From contig JAQMRL010000012.1 in NCBI GenBank assembly GCA_035578175.1, positions 25,142,238-25,206,237 on the forward strand: 64,000 nt of DNA. Direction: 5' to 3'. Of this stretch, positions 22,802 to 34,285 are shown one piece after another. The stretch is from Catonia carolina (lineage: Eukaryota; Arthropoda; Insecta; Hemiptera; Achilidae). Position numbers and translations under genes: made by a program. Below the pieces are notes generated by a model. That model was given only the letters and a program-made list of their open reading frames with translations, had not been told where the DNA came from and searched no databases. Every line of letters starts with the position of its first letter. Within the stretch, counting starts at the first letter, position 1.

Positions 22802-22934
22802 ACCAATCGCTAAAAACATGTTTTTTGGGTTCAGGGGGTCTGAAAAAGTATAGATCCGGTGAAAACTCGATTTCGAAAAATCGACATGAAAACAATACTT
22901 TCCTTCCTATATATTCATATAGGCAAGAGATAGT

Positions 22935-23893
22935 AAAAATGCGAAATTGAACGAAGATAGCAGTTTTGTTGAGTTTACTTCGGCGAATCTATTGGTTGAT
23001 AAAAGGGAAATATTCCTAGTATCTAAAAGGAGCTAAGCTACATTAAAAATTTAGTTGAGTGGAAAAAGGAATTCCAGGAATATTACTCTTCTTTCATTCA
23101 ATAGTGAACAGCAATTGGACCACTGGTTTCTGTGTTATTATTATCAAAATGTAACTGTAAATTATTTTGAAATAAAGCTAAAGTTTTGTAGCATATGGGC
23201 ACATTATATTGTTTTTTCAACTTAATTTTTCCTATTTATTTGTACCAAATCTAGAAAAAGGTGAATATTAAACATATTAATAATCAAAAATCAATCCCAT
23301 GATTATTGTAAAATAAATTTTAAAGTCACCATTAAAAAGCGTTAATATAATACTACAAATGACCAATTGAAAATTTTACCATTAAACCAAAAACAAAGTC
23401 ACAAAACAGTTTTTTTCTATTTCTTGAAAATAAGGATTTTAGAATATTACCCTTTTTCCACTCACCGACTCAATTTTTACTCATTATTTTCTAAAATATG
23501 AGTAAATTAAATATGAGTAAAATGTAGTACTATTTGAAAATTTTCAAGACGATTAATACAGTTTGCCTTACAATTCGATTCATACCTGATTATTTGCCAC
23601 GCACATACAATGATCATGAACAAATGTTTCATATGAAATAGTATTTATTAAATAGAGCAAGAAATTGCACCGTCTTAGAAAAAATAAAAAAAGGAAAATA
23701 TTTAGCATGCATAACATTACGTAATATTGCATTGCATATAAAATTTAATATTGTGTTATGCATTTATTCAAGAAACATACGTGAGCTTTATATTAAAATA
23801 TTTTTCGTTTGAAAATCTTGAAATTTTCTGTTTTTGTGTTTTAATATAGTTATTAATGTTTGCTTGTGAAATTAGGTAAAATAGTACTAAAAA
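22935..23893. other. Intergenic, no gene seen
   Basis: A/T-rich. A repeat of 'ggaaatattcc'-like sequence and a duplicated phrase about ggaaaaagg-aatattcc at 20921 and 23046 are the only structure noticed. Confidence 0.4.
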
Positions 23894-24209
23894 TCTGGTG
23901 TTAGCACTCACTCGACTTTCTCATGCCAATATAAATAATGAGAAATATAAACGTATCATTAATAAATAGTTTAAAAAAATATATACGAGTATATACAGTA
24001 TAATCAAATTTTAATAATGAGTGAATGACGCTAAATGAAAATCAAACTGTTGGAATTATAAATACGGAAAATCAATAATTCACCTCTTAACGAAGTTCAG
24101 TAGAAAAACATGTTTGAAATAAATGTAGGCCTAAGTTATCTAACCTTCTATAATTTTTCGTATATAGACTTTTGTAGTAATGTGCATACTAAGATCTCCA
24201 TCTTAAAAA
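23894..24209 (-). mobile_element. R1 copy, 3' half only
   Basis: Starts tctggtgttagcactcactc with a decayed 3' hairpin and actttctcatgcc. It continues through the atgagtgaatgacgc and ttttgtagtaatgtgcatac blocks and stops where the next R1 copy starts at 24210. A weak continuation after that copy (25170-25200, aaaactaattgacgctatac) suggests this too may be a nested pair. Confidence 0.8.
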
Positions 24210-25133
24210 TCTGATGTAAAACGATCACACAACTTTCTCTTGCCAATGCTAATAATTAAGAATATTATCTACAATTAGTAATAAAACATTAAAAATAAAC
24301 AAAAAAACTAACCTCAATATATCTAATTTTAATCAAGAGTGAATGACGCAAAATGAAAATCAGCCTTAGTTTGGCTTAAAATACGGAAAATCACTCTTTC
24401 AGGCTAAACTAGGCTTTGTTATGAAAAATGCTCAAAATAAAAATTGTAGATCTTTTAATTTCCTGTAAATTTTATTACACACTTTTGTCGTAAAATTAAT
24501 GCTAAGGCTGAAATCTAAAGAAAAAATCGAATATTTTACACGTTTTCGTGAGAAAAAAACAAAAAATCACTAATTACCGCTAAACTAAGCATTATATACA
24601 AAACAAAGTTGGAAATAAAATTTGTAGAATTTTAAATTCTCTACAACTTTTATTATACATTTTTGCGCTATAATGCATATTAAAGTCGAATTCTTAAAAC
24701 AACAAATTTTTTACGAGAAAACAACCTCCTTAAGAATATCAGCAGACATGGCGCCTACTCCAACTTATAGATAATACACAATTAAATAAATGAAACGATT
24801 TAAAAAAAATCCTAGCAGCCATTTTTGATAAAATCACATAAAAGTGAAAAATGACACGAATAAATTACTACTTCCGGTTGACCGATTTTGATGAAAATGT
24901 TTATGTCGGGTCCTGTAGTAGTAGGCTACCTAACTTAAGTTTCAAGGTCGTACGATATTCTGTTCTTGAGATATTTTGTTCACACACACACACACACACA
25001 GAAAAAGCGCTAAAAATATTTTTTTGGGTTCAGGGGGTCTGAAAACTTGTAGATCCGGTGAAAACTCGATTTTGAAAAATCGACATGAAAACAATACTTT
25101 CATTTCTACATATTTATATAGGCAAGAGAAAGT
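24210..25133 (-). mobile_element. R1 copy, full length
   Basis: Starts tctgatgtaaaacgatcaca; has the inverted repeat actttctcttgcc, all central blocks, a short (CA)n tract at 24980-25000, and ends ggcaagagaaagt at 25121-25133. Inserted after a run of A at the 3' end. Confidence 0.9.
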
Positions 25134-25206
25134 AATAATATGAAATTTGTTAGAAATATTATTGATAAAATACGGAAAACTAATTGACGCTATACTAATA
25201 AACGGT

Positions 25207-25285
25207 GTAGTTTATTCGTGCGATTTTTCATACATTTGCGATTATCTCAAAAACATCGTAAAGAGATCTTAAACCACGTCTAGGG
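25207..25285 (+). mobile_element. R1 fragment
   Basis: Only the block gtagtttattcgtgcgattt to gcgattatctcaaaaac is present, in plus orientation. Confidence 0.55.
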
Positions 25286-26098
25286 TCCGTAATTTAGGCT
25301 ATAACAAGTCACCACTTAACGTTCCTTAACCCATTGTAGTTGCTAATGACCAAGTAGTTAATGCGAAAAAAATAAAAATAAAAAAGCGATCTTAAACAGT
25401 AAACAAATTAGCTTAAACTATCTTATACCTCGAGATTTCAACGTAGTTACAATATTCTCAATAATTATAGATAAATTCCCTTGTTTCTACTCAAAGTTAA
25501 TGAATCACACCAATCCAGAGATCCAATTTTATTATCAGACCCACACTTACCACAAAATTCACAAAGGAGATTAAAAATTTATCCGGAAACAAAACGTATA
25601 AACACGTACACAATAAATACTGCTGGTTGTGTAAAATCTACAATTGTATTGCTTGAGTCCCAGCTCCGTGTAGTTGGAAGGAATGCAGTGCGTTTTTATA
25701 GTAGTGGGAGAATGAATAAGTTAGTAGTGTTTCACAGCTGATGCATTTGTAGTGGTAGCGTGTACTAACTAGACTAAAAAAATATTCTTATCATCCGGCG
25801 CATTAATTTAACAAATACCTACCGGGTTATTAACTTGGTTGGATTCATAATATTTAACTTGCTAATTTACATAAAAACATGTTAATAAAATTAATGTAAT
25901 AAATACAAACAAATATGTTAAATACGAAAAGTTTGAAAACGAATGTTTTGTATCACAGTAATACAACAATCGTTCTCCAAGCATGCGTCACTCATTCATT
26001 ATACCTCACCCGTACCCTTCACCCCGCAACTACACGGAGGTTTGAACCGCACAATAGTTAAAAGTAAAATAAACTGGCTGAGAAAATTGTTTTTTCCG
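25286..26098. other. Intergenic, unassigned frame 25481-25741
   Basis: An 86-codon frame (+) shows no recognised motif. ctccgtgtagttgg at about 25670 is matched in inverse by caactacacggagg at about 26026, a possible pair of inverted ends of an unrecognised element. The end of the stretch (caccagattttt before 26111) is an R1 3'-end remnant abutting the next copy. Confidence 0.4.
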
Positions 26099-26110
26099 CA
26101 CCAGATTTTT

Positions 26111-27047
26111 ACTTTCTTTTTCCCTATATAAATGTACAGGAAAGAAAGTTTTGTTTTCATTCGATTTATCAAAATCGAGTTTTCCCCGGATTGAGTTTTC
26201 ACCGGATCTATACGTTTTCAGACCCCCTGAACCCAAAAACGTGTTTTCAGCAATTGGTCTGTGTCTGTGTATGTATGAACGGAATATCTCCCGTACGAAC
26301 TTGAACTTGAAATTTAACTTAGGTACCACTAGAGGACCCGACACGAACATTTTAATCAAAATCGGTCTACCGGAAATAGTATTTATTCGTATAATTTTTC
26401 ACTATTTTGCGATTTTCTCAAAACGGCTCTTACGATTTCTTTTTTAAATCTCCTCATTTGCTAAGTTTTTTATGCTCTAAAAGATAGGGTACGCGCCATG
26501 TCTGCTGAAACTTTTGGGAAGGTTGTTTTCTTGTAAAAAAAATTGATTTTTGAGATTGCGATTTTAGTATGCATTTTAGTGCAGAAATGTATATAATACG
26601 TTTTAGAGAATTTAAAATCCTACAACTTTTATTTGTAACATTTGTTTGTATAACGCCTAGTTTAGCGGTAATTAGCGATTTTCTGTTTTTTCTCATGAAA
26701 ACATGTAAAAAATCGAGTTTTTTTAAGATTTCAGCTTTAGCATACATTGTACGACAAAAGTGTATGTAGACCCTAATTAAGTTTATAGGAAATTAATAAA
26801 CTATTTACAACTTTTAATTTCAGCATTTTTCACTTCAGAACCTAGTGTAGCGTGAAAGAGTGATTATCCATATTTTTAAGCCAAACTGAGGTTGATTTTC
26901 ATTTTGCATCTTTCACTCATGATTAAAATAAGGTTATGTTTATTGAGGTTAGTTTTTTGTTTAATTTTGATGTTTTATTACTAATATTAGATTATATTGT
27001 TCGTTATTTTGATTGGCAAGTGAAAATTGTGTGAGTGTTTCACACCA
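26111..27047 (+). mobile_element. R1 copy, full length
   Basis: Begins actttctttttccctatata with the 5' hairpin, has gt-rich gtctgtgtctgtgtatg, then all blocks to ttggcaagtgaaaattgtg and the 3' hairpin gtgtgagtgtttcacac at 27029-27045. Part of the 'gattgagttttcaccgg' block is duplicated. The frames 26151-26447 and 26030-26359 lie wholly inside it and are noncoding. It directly follows a caccaga remnant of another R1 3' end. Confidence 0.9.
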
Positions 27048-27109
27048 TAATTTTTAATTACTGGAAATAAAAGTTAGTGAAATTTCCAAACATTTTCTTG
27101 GCTTGAATG

Positions 27110-27534
27110 TTTGGAAATTAAAAAAAACAATTTCAGCGATTGGTTTGTGTGTGTAAACAAGATATCTCAAGAACGGTACAGCTTAAGGAGCTGAAACTTG
27201 ATACTTAAGTACAAGCAAAAGAACCCGATACGACCATTTTTTCAAAATTCATCAACCTGGAAATAGACGTTTATTCGTGTGCTTTTTCACATTTTTTCGA
27301 TTTTCCAAAAGCGGTTCTTACGATTCTTTTTAGATCACCTCATATTCTATTTTTATATTCCACGAAATAATCGCCATAAGGATAATCGCCATACTGAAAC
27401 TTTTTGGGGGTCTGTGCTCTCGTAGTAAAAAATATTTTCAGTTATGATTGCTGCCTCAATGTGGGCAAAACTGTATAAATTATAATAAAAGTTGTAAAAC
27501 ATTAATAACCTACTTTTTTTATTTCAAACGTATG
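27110..27534 (+). mobile_element. R1 copy, 5'-central part
   Basis: Starts near tttcagcgattggtttgtg, then aagatatctcaagaacgg, cgtttattcgtgtgc and the 'cgccatactgaaactttt' region. The 5' terminus and 3' half are missing. Confidence 0.75.
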
Positions 27535-27625
27535 ATCTCATAATCGGCGTCTTATCATCTCTATTATAGTCATCGTCAACTTCAGCTTCAACAACTTCAT
27601 GTTTTCAAGATATTAATTCACAATA
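27535..27625 (-). repeat. Repeat segment shared with 17405-17515
   Basis: See the entry at 17405. The minus-strand peptide here is KHEVVEAEVDDDYN. Directly upstream of a LINE fragment. Confidence 0.5.
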
Positions 27626-27649
27626 TTCATAAAGTAGGGGGCTGTGGAA

Positions 27650-27993
27650 AAGAAGAGGATAGAAGCTTTTAAAATGTGGTGTTATAGGAAAATGTTAAAG
27701 ATTAGGTGAGTGGGAAAAATAAGTAATTTAGAGGTTCTCAGACGTGTGGATGAAAAAAGAATTATAATATGGAAACATTATTACCAGAAGAAGGGATAGG
27801 CTGGTGAGGCATATCGTAAAAACACTTAGGTATTGGTCTATCAATAATGGAGGGTAATATTGAGGATTGAGTTGTAAGGGGAAGCAAAGGTTAGAATATA
27901 TAAAGCAAATTACAAAAGATGTAGGGTGTTACAGGTATATAGATATGAAATGACTTGCGCAAGATAGAAAAGCCTGGACAACAGCAGACTGAT
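27650..27993 (+). pseudogene. LINE ORF2 C-terminal fragment (RTE-like)
   Basis: Frame from 27650 reads KKRIEAFKMWCYRKMLKIR, then after a stop NLEVLRRVDEKRII, and further on KQITKDVGCYRYIDMK and QDRKAW. This order (AFEMWCYRRML, EVLRR, GR--LEY, WR) is that of the C-terminal tail of many insect non-LTR ORF2 proteins. Several stops and frameshifts; no RT catalytic motif. It is followed immediately by an R1 copy. Confidence 0.75.
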
Positions 27994-28002
27994 GACAAAA
28001 AT

Positions 28003-28795
28003 AATTAGTAATAAAACATTAGAAATAACAAAAAAAAACTAACTTTAAAAAACATAACCTTATTTCAATCATGAATTATTAATGATGCAAAATGAAAACC
28101 AACCTTAGTTTGGCTTAAGCCTAATGATACGGATAATCACTCTTTGCCACTAAACAGGCACTGTAGAGAAAAATGTTAATAAAATTAAAGTTGTAGATCT
28201 TTCAATTTTCTATAAATTTTATTATACACATTTTTGTCGTAAAATGCATACTAAGGTCGAAATCTTAAAACTCCATTTTTACAGATTTTCATGAAAAAAA
28301 AATATAAAATCACTAACTTTACCGCTAAACTAAGCGTTATACAAAGAAATGTTGACTATAAAAACTGTAGGTTCTTAAATTTTCTACAACTTTTTTGAGA
28401 TACACTGCCTTAAAATGAATATTAAGGCCGAAATCTTAATAAAACCATTTTTTCTTCGAGAGCACAGCCTCCTCAACAATTTTAGCAGACATGGCGCCTA
28501 CCCAATCTTGTAGAGCATTAAAAATGAAGTTAATGAGGCGGTTTAAAAAAAATCGTAGGAGCCGTTTTTGAGAAAATCGCAAAAAAGTGAAAAATTATAC
28601 GAATAAACTACTACTTCCGGTTGACCAATTTTAATGAAAATGTTCATGTCAAGTCCTCTAGTAGTACCTAACTTAATTTTCAAGTTTCAACTTCGTGCGA
28701 TGTTCCGTTCTTGAGATATTGTGTTCATACACATACAGACAGAAACACACACACACACACACAGACACACACAAAGGGACACACACACAACGTAG
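28003..28795 (-). mobile_element. R1 copy lacking both termini
   Basis: Starts at ataattagtaataaaacatt (3' hairpin gone) and ends in the CA tract (28738-28795, with cagacagaaacacac interruptions). The 5' hairpin segment is absent. Confidence 0.82.
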
Positions 28796-29210
28796 AGATA
28801 GGAACATTGTATCTGCTTAGCTATATATTGTATTAAGATATTCATAGCATTTAGGACGACATGAACATGTTTGTATGTGTACATGAACGGGACCCGTTAT
28901 AAATGCTGAGCAATGTTGTTTCTGAATACCAAATTAAATTATGGTATCTATTATTTAACTTAACTGTTGTTTATTATCACCCCTTTTGCAGACACTTCTG
29001 CTAAACATTGTATCTCTTATCTCAGTCACATTTTTACCTTAAATGTTTCCAACCATTCTCTAGTTTTATACGCTATTTCCATCAAATATATGGTTGTATA
29101 ATTTGTAGCCTATAATATTTTAACTTATTTTTTAAACAGCGTTACGTTTTACACATTTATTAACCCATTTTTATACTGTATTCATAGAAAAATGTATGTA
29201 CTAAATAAAA
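28796..29210. other. Intergenic, no gene seen
   Basis: A/T-rich, no recognised feature. Confidence 0.4.
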
Positions 29211-30150
29211 TCTGGTTTAAAACTCTTATACGACTTTCTCTTGCCAATGCAAATATAATCCATATTTTAAAACTAAAATGAAGAACATGATATAATTTTA
29301 ATCATGAGTTAATGACACAAAATGAAAATCAACGTTACACAGTACTATCAAGTACGGGAAATCGCTAATTAATTAATGATTAACAAGACCCTGTAGAAGA
29401 CAATATAGAAATAAAAGTTTTAGATTGTTTTATTTCCTGCAACTGTAATTCAATATAACTTTATCATCAAATTCATACTAACGCCGAATATTAAACAATC
29501 CCATTTTTCACCGATTTTGATGAAAAAAATTAGAAAATTACTAAGTGACGCTAAACTAAGCGTCGTGCAAAACAAAACTTGAAATAAAAGTTGTAGTTTA
29601 TAAAAATGTTCTACATACTTAATTATCTACACTCTCGTCCTGGAATCTTTAGGACAAATTATAATTATATAATTATCTATTATATATTTATATGAGGTAA
29701 GACTGCAATCTAAACGGAAACATTTTTTTCTACGACAGAACCGCCGCTCAAGATATTTCAGCAAACATAACTCGTATTCTATCTTGTAGAGCATAAAACA
29801 TATAATAAATGAGGCGATTTTAAAAAAAATGTTGGTGCCGTTTTTTAAAAAAATCGGAAAAGTGAAAAATACACAAATAAACTACTCTTTCCGGTTGATC
29901 AAATTTCATTAAAATTTCGTGTCGGGTGCCCTAGTGGTTCCTAACTTAGGTTCTAAGTTTGTAACTTAGTACACTATTCAATTCTTGAGATATTTGTTCA
30001 CACACAGACCAATAAAAATAAATGTGTTTTTTTATTCAGGAGTGAATACATGTAGTTCCGTGGAAAAATCTATTTCGAAAAATTGACATCCTATTTGAAA
30101 ACTATACTTTCCTTCCCTGTATAGTACATTTATGTAGAGCAAGGGAAAGT
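29211..30150 (-). mobile_element. R1 copy, full length, diverged
   Basis: Starts tctggtttaaaactcttata, keeps actttctcttgcc intact, and ends gagcaagggaaagt at 30150. The CA tract is reduced to cacacagacc. Like the next copy, it is preceded by tactaaataaaa, an identical 12-bp left flank. Confidence 0.85.
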
Positions 30151-30182
30151 GAAAATTGTACTTGTAAACTTACTAAATAAAA

Positions 30183-31216
30183 TCTAGCGTAAAAAAATCA
30201 CGCGACTTTATATTGCAATGTACAAAATTAATTCTATATAATCTATGTTTAGTCACAAGTAAACAGTGTAAAATTAAAACCTAAGAGAATTTTAGTCGTG
30301 AGGGAGGACGCTAAATGAAATTCAATCTCGTTTAACTTAAAAATACAGAAACTTACTAAACGACGCTAAACAAGGCTCTGTAGAATTGTAAATGTTTTTT
30401 ATTTCGTTTAACTTCAACTGCCTATTCGCTTCTACCCAAAAAAGACCACGAACTTAAAATAAATTTTTAATAATTTTTTTCCACGAGATACAAACTCCTC
30501 AAAACTTTCAGCAGACATCAAGCTTACCCTATGTTAAAGAGAATAAAAATTTAAGTCAATGAGGCGTTTTAAAAAAATTCGTAGCGATTTGAGAGAAAAT
30601 CGCAAAAAATTAATATAGCAAAATAAACTACGTTTGTGGTGACTGAATTTCATGAAAACGTCGGATCTCATAGTTCCAGGTATCAATTTTGTAATTTACA
30701 TTTTTTTTTACCCCAGAGCCATTGAATAAGAGATTCCTATTCAACTGCCGTGAATTGACCCACCGGGTTGGTCTAGAGGCAAAGTCGTCGCAGCGAGTCA
30801 GCTGTTTAACAGCTGATTTTCGGAGACGAAGACTCCTGGTTCAAATCCTAGTAGTAGTAACTATCTTAGTTACTTTTATACAGATTTGAATCCTAGAAAG
30901 TGGTTACCGGTGTACTTTGATGGTTGGGGTTCAATTAACCATACTTTCTCAGGGATGGTCGGCCTGGGTCTGTACAAGGCTACACCTCATTTACACGTCA
31001 TACGCTTCATTCTCATATCATTGGATTGCTTATTGTTCTGAAATTGAACAGTTGCAACGAATACACATTACGGATATGAAAAAAAATATATTTTGTTCGA
31101 ACACAGTCCAATCGGTAAAAATATTTTTTAAGGTTCATAAGTCTGAAACGTGTATTTCCAGTGAAAAACCCACATAAAACGATATTTTCCTCCCAAGTAT
31201 TCCAGGGTAAGAGAGT
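30183..31216 (-). mobile_element. R1 copy interrupted by SINE A, diverged
   Basis: Starts tctagcgtaaaaaaatcacg. The central blocks are poorly conserved and are broken at about 30716 by SINE A and its flanks. R1 sequence resumes at about 31090 (ttttgttcgaacacagtcca) and ends ccagggtaagagagt at 31216. Confidence 0.75.
30759..31088 (+). mobile_element. SINE A, tRNA-derived
   Basis: A-box-like gggttggtctagaggc (30766) and B box GGTTCAAATCC (30838-30848) mark a Pol III promoter. The body includes ggttggggttcaattaacca and cggcctgggtctgtacaagg and ends in an A run after acacattacgg. A second copy at 42425-42745 shares the whole length, defining a SINE of about 330 bp. The + strand frame 30917-31177 is a shadow. 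Confidence 0.85.
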
Positions 31217-32013
31217 AAAACGAATAATGAGTTTTCCGCCATTATTAATATTATTATTATTATTATTATGTAATTAGCCCCGCCTTATTTAGGATAAACC
31301 ACTCCCATTAATATTTATGAATTAGGTTACGTTAAATGTTTTCTATCTTATCGTTACTTCTACAATATTAAAATTTTATGTAAATTTATAAAGAGTAGAA
31401 AATAATCCATTCAGTATTAAATTTCTCTTTGTTTATATCATCCTGACAGGATTTAAAAACGATTTATGGTTAAAATTTAAATAATTATTACCATTGTATT
31501 CAAGGTTACTTTATTCGAAATAATGGTTATTTTTTATGTTGGGTGACATTGTAATATTTTGTAATTTTATGAATGGGGTTGTGTAGTAGTGTTATAAACG
31601 ACTTGTTTACTTCTACTTAAATTCATATTTTTAAATATATTCGTAGTCGTAATAACCTATAATAAAATTGATTCAAATTATGTAATGTCATCCAATTTAT
31701 TTATTTTTCCTTTTTCTTGATCCGTTAATAGGGTAAAGGGAAAAAGTATTGCGACTGGACAAAAGTGTGTTATGCATAAATATAAAATTATCTTCACTCT
31801 CCATGTTCCTTGAAGCCGAAAAATTACTTTTCATAAATAGATAATAGTTCCTCGAATTACCGTTCTGAAGTTTGGTCGTACACCGAAGTTAAATCCTATT
31901 CTTTAAAAAACGGGTAGGCGAATTTGCGTATTCATATCTACATTAAAATAAAATTAACATATCTTTATTTGTCAGAGACCAAAAAAGAAATAGACATCCT
32001 CAAACATAATGAT
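31217..32013. other. Intergenic, no gene seen
   Basis: A short (TAT)n tract at 31240-31268, otherwise A/T sequence. Confidence 0.4.
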
Positions 32014-32599
32014 GCGAGGTAGGGTCAAAAAGTTCCCGGAATGGTCGCGCGAGTCAAGCATTTGTTTGCGGGAAGAGAAATTTTTTTTTGGGAGGTTGGC
32101 GTTACCACTAGGGAAGGTGCTGTGCCTTTCGTAAGGCAGTTTGAGTTCTTTTCTTGAGTTCTTAAAACGGTAACGAAATGCAGTTTTACGATACTGACCT
32201 GAAAAATGGGCTTGGAATGATTACTTTTTGTTGCATGACAACGCCCTGTCTTATCAATCCATAAATGGTGAAACAATACTATGCAAAAAGCAATGTCATT
32301 ACTATGGAACACCCTCCATATTCTCCCGATCTTGCACTACCGGATTTTTACCTGTTTTCACGGCTGAAAATGACATTGAAGGGACATCGTTTTGCTGATT
32401 TTTTACAGGTGATGAAAACTGCGGCCGATAGAACTTTCGAAAAACGTTTTTCAGGAGTGCTTCCAACAATTGTTTGAACAGTGGATAAAGTGTGTAGATG
32501 CAGGATGGATATTTTGAAGGAAATTAACGTAAAAATATTTTACATATTTTCAATAAATCTTTAATAACCAATTGCAGGATCTTATTGACCTGCCTCGTA
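32014..32599 (+). mobile_element. Mariner-family deletion derivative
   Basis: Terminal inverted repeats: left gcgaggtagggtcaaaaag (32014) and right, on the opposite strand, acgaggcaggtcaataag (from about 32599 inward). The interior keeps only the 5' leader and the last part of the transposase. It is far shorter than a full mariner of about 1.3 kb. Confidence 0.8.
32220..32520 (+). pseudogene. Mariner transposase C-terminal fragment
   Basis: LLHDNALSYQS (second catalytic D region) is followed by a frameshift and then HPPYSPDLALPDFYLFSRLK (third D region) and TLKGHRF, ending near 32500. The first D and the N-terminal DNA-binding domain are missing. Related to, but distinct from, the transposase at 13889. 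Confidence 0.85.
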
Positions 32600-32634
32600 T
32601 ACGTTAAAAAATTATTTTAACAAACAATATTTAA

Positions 32635-33296
32635 CCCTACAGCCGGCAATCGTCGATTTTGAGACGATGTTACCGCTTCTTGAACCGGTCACGACGCAAA
32701 ATCGGATTTGCTTCATAGCATTGCAATGTTGTCGTTTTAGTTTTAAATTAATCTACAGACAACGTTGCTGTTTTGTACAACTGTTTAGTAATGTATAAAG
32801 TAAATTTTTACGTATAATACAATAGTTTTAGTTGTATATTCTGCCTGTGTTTTTTTCTGTTGAAATAACGCTATCCTAGAGCTGAATGGCGTTATTTCTT
32901 GGTTTACACAATGTAATTTTGTACATATTTTCTTCAGTTTTGAACTTAGAATCTGTTTTTCTGCCTTAATTTGAAATAAACATTGTAAGTAACGATTCAT
33001 ATGTAATGAATTTTGAAAGTAGAGCGTAAGAAAGTTTAAAACAGTAGTGTCACCTGAAATTTTAGAAAAATATATGTCTAAAAATAATTTTCAAATAGCT
33101 TCATCATCCCTAATTGTCAGATTAAAATTTCAATAACGTATTTATTCTATTTTTCTAAGTTTTCTTGTTATTTTGATTTGGCACATGATAAGGTTTGTGA
33201 TTTAAAGCAAATTTTAAATGATTTCTTTAGGGTTCGTTGACCCAGGTGTTAGAAATTCTCTGCTGGTCTAGAAAAATGTTATTGCCGGATATAGGG
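32635..33296. mobile_element. piggyBac-like non-autonomous element
   Basis: Flanked by TTAA on both sides (32631-32634 and 33297-33300), the piggyBac target. Ends CCCTACAGCCGGCAAT and, inverted, CCCTATATCCGGCAAT differ at two of 16 positions and start with CCC as in that family. No transposase signal inside; the 71-codon minus frame (32785-33000) is not piggyBac-like. Confidence 0.8.
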
Positions 33297-33300
33297 TTAA

Positions 33301-33720
33301 ATTTTTTTTAATTTACAATATAATGTATAAGTATGTAAGGAAAACCACTCCTTTTCTAGGCAGTTCGCTACAAACGCTGAACGTACTCTAAATAAATGAT
33401 GTTTTTTTTAAACTCTATACAAAATTTAAGAAACTTAACAAACCATCATAACCCATTGATCTCAATTCTGACTATTCTGACTCTCCCAAACAATCCAATA
33501 AGAGGACTAAAACGTCGATGGAACCCAGATTTTATCAACTAACGTAGGTAATAGACAGTACTGTTCAGTTTCTTGAATAAAGATTACAAAAAATAACAAT
33601 CCAACGTATTCACTAAAAATACTTGTACAATAAATTACTATTTAAATTTTACTAAAATTGTACATTGGAGTTCCAGGTTTATCATTAACTCTATACAGTG
33701 TTACATATGTCTTAAGTACC
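33301..33720. other. Intergenic, no gene seen
   Basis: A/T-rich, no recognised element. Confidence 0.4.
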
Positions 33721-33951
33721 CTACTGCGTAACCCCATAGCTGAGTACAAAGTGGAATAACGAAAAATAAGAAAGTATCTTGTTATCTTTTGACAAGATTT
33801 CCCGGATATTTCGCAATATAATACACACTGAGCTGAGACTGTTGTTAATATATTGTATATGTGATTTCCAGGTTAGGTTTTCATATACGTAAACGCCAAG
33901 ACACTTGGAGTCCGCTATTGTTTTTAGAATATTTCCATAATTATACTGCAC
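33721..33951 (-). pseudogene. LINE reverse transcriptase fragment (post-catalytic region)
   Basis: Reads SKCLGVYVYENLTWKSHI, YINNSLSSVCIILRNIRE and YFSLFHFVLSYGV, the segment that follows the YADD box in many non-LTR retrotransposon RTs (FLGI-ID--L-WK-HI---, then the YF---SYGI motif). Catalytic motifs are not included; the frame is closed on both sides. Confidence 0.75.
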
Positions 33952-34285
33952 GGCGCACAGCTGTGCACATTGAGATATCGCTGTGTTCCCGCGCTATTAA
34001 CCAACCTGAAAATATCGATTACTGTTATCTATCCATGTTTTTACGGTAAATAATTTCGCTTTATGCAACATATTATAGATTTATTTTAATATATATAAGA
34101 AATTTTTTATTAATACGAAGTTGTGCTTCGTTTTTACGGAAAAATTTTAATAAATATGTTTACTTAATAAAATTATTTATTTTATTTTCTTGTGTTATTA
34201 ATTCATAAATGGTTGCCGCATTTTTACTTACCTTTAATGCATTAGAAAACCATTAAATTTTTACCTTTTAAGTTAATTCCTTCTT
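33952..34285. other. Intergenic, no gene seen
   Basis: Plain A/T sequence with a small GC-richer start. Confidence 0.4.

Larger units (their letters stand above)
20942..22934 (-). mobile_element. R1 copy split by another R1 copy
   Basis: The 3' half (20942-21322) stops at gcgttatacaaaaaaa. Its 5' half resumes at 22297 with aaaaatgtttgaaataaaag and runs to ggcaagagatagt at 22922-22934. Comparison with uninterrupted copies, which read acaaaaaaatgtttga, shows that nothing but the inserted copy separates the halves. The CA/CG tract of this copy is exceptionally long (22680-22801). Confidence 0.92.

Noticed and set aside
22628..22950. Cysteine/valine- and histidine/threonine-rich frames
   Set aside because: Translations of the CA/CG tract inside R1 copies, seen on both strands.
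20489..28795. CRISPR-like array from repeated R1 blocks
   Set aside because: Copies are kilobase-scale transposons in both orientations with no regular short repeat-spacer pattern.
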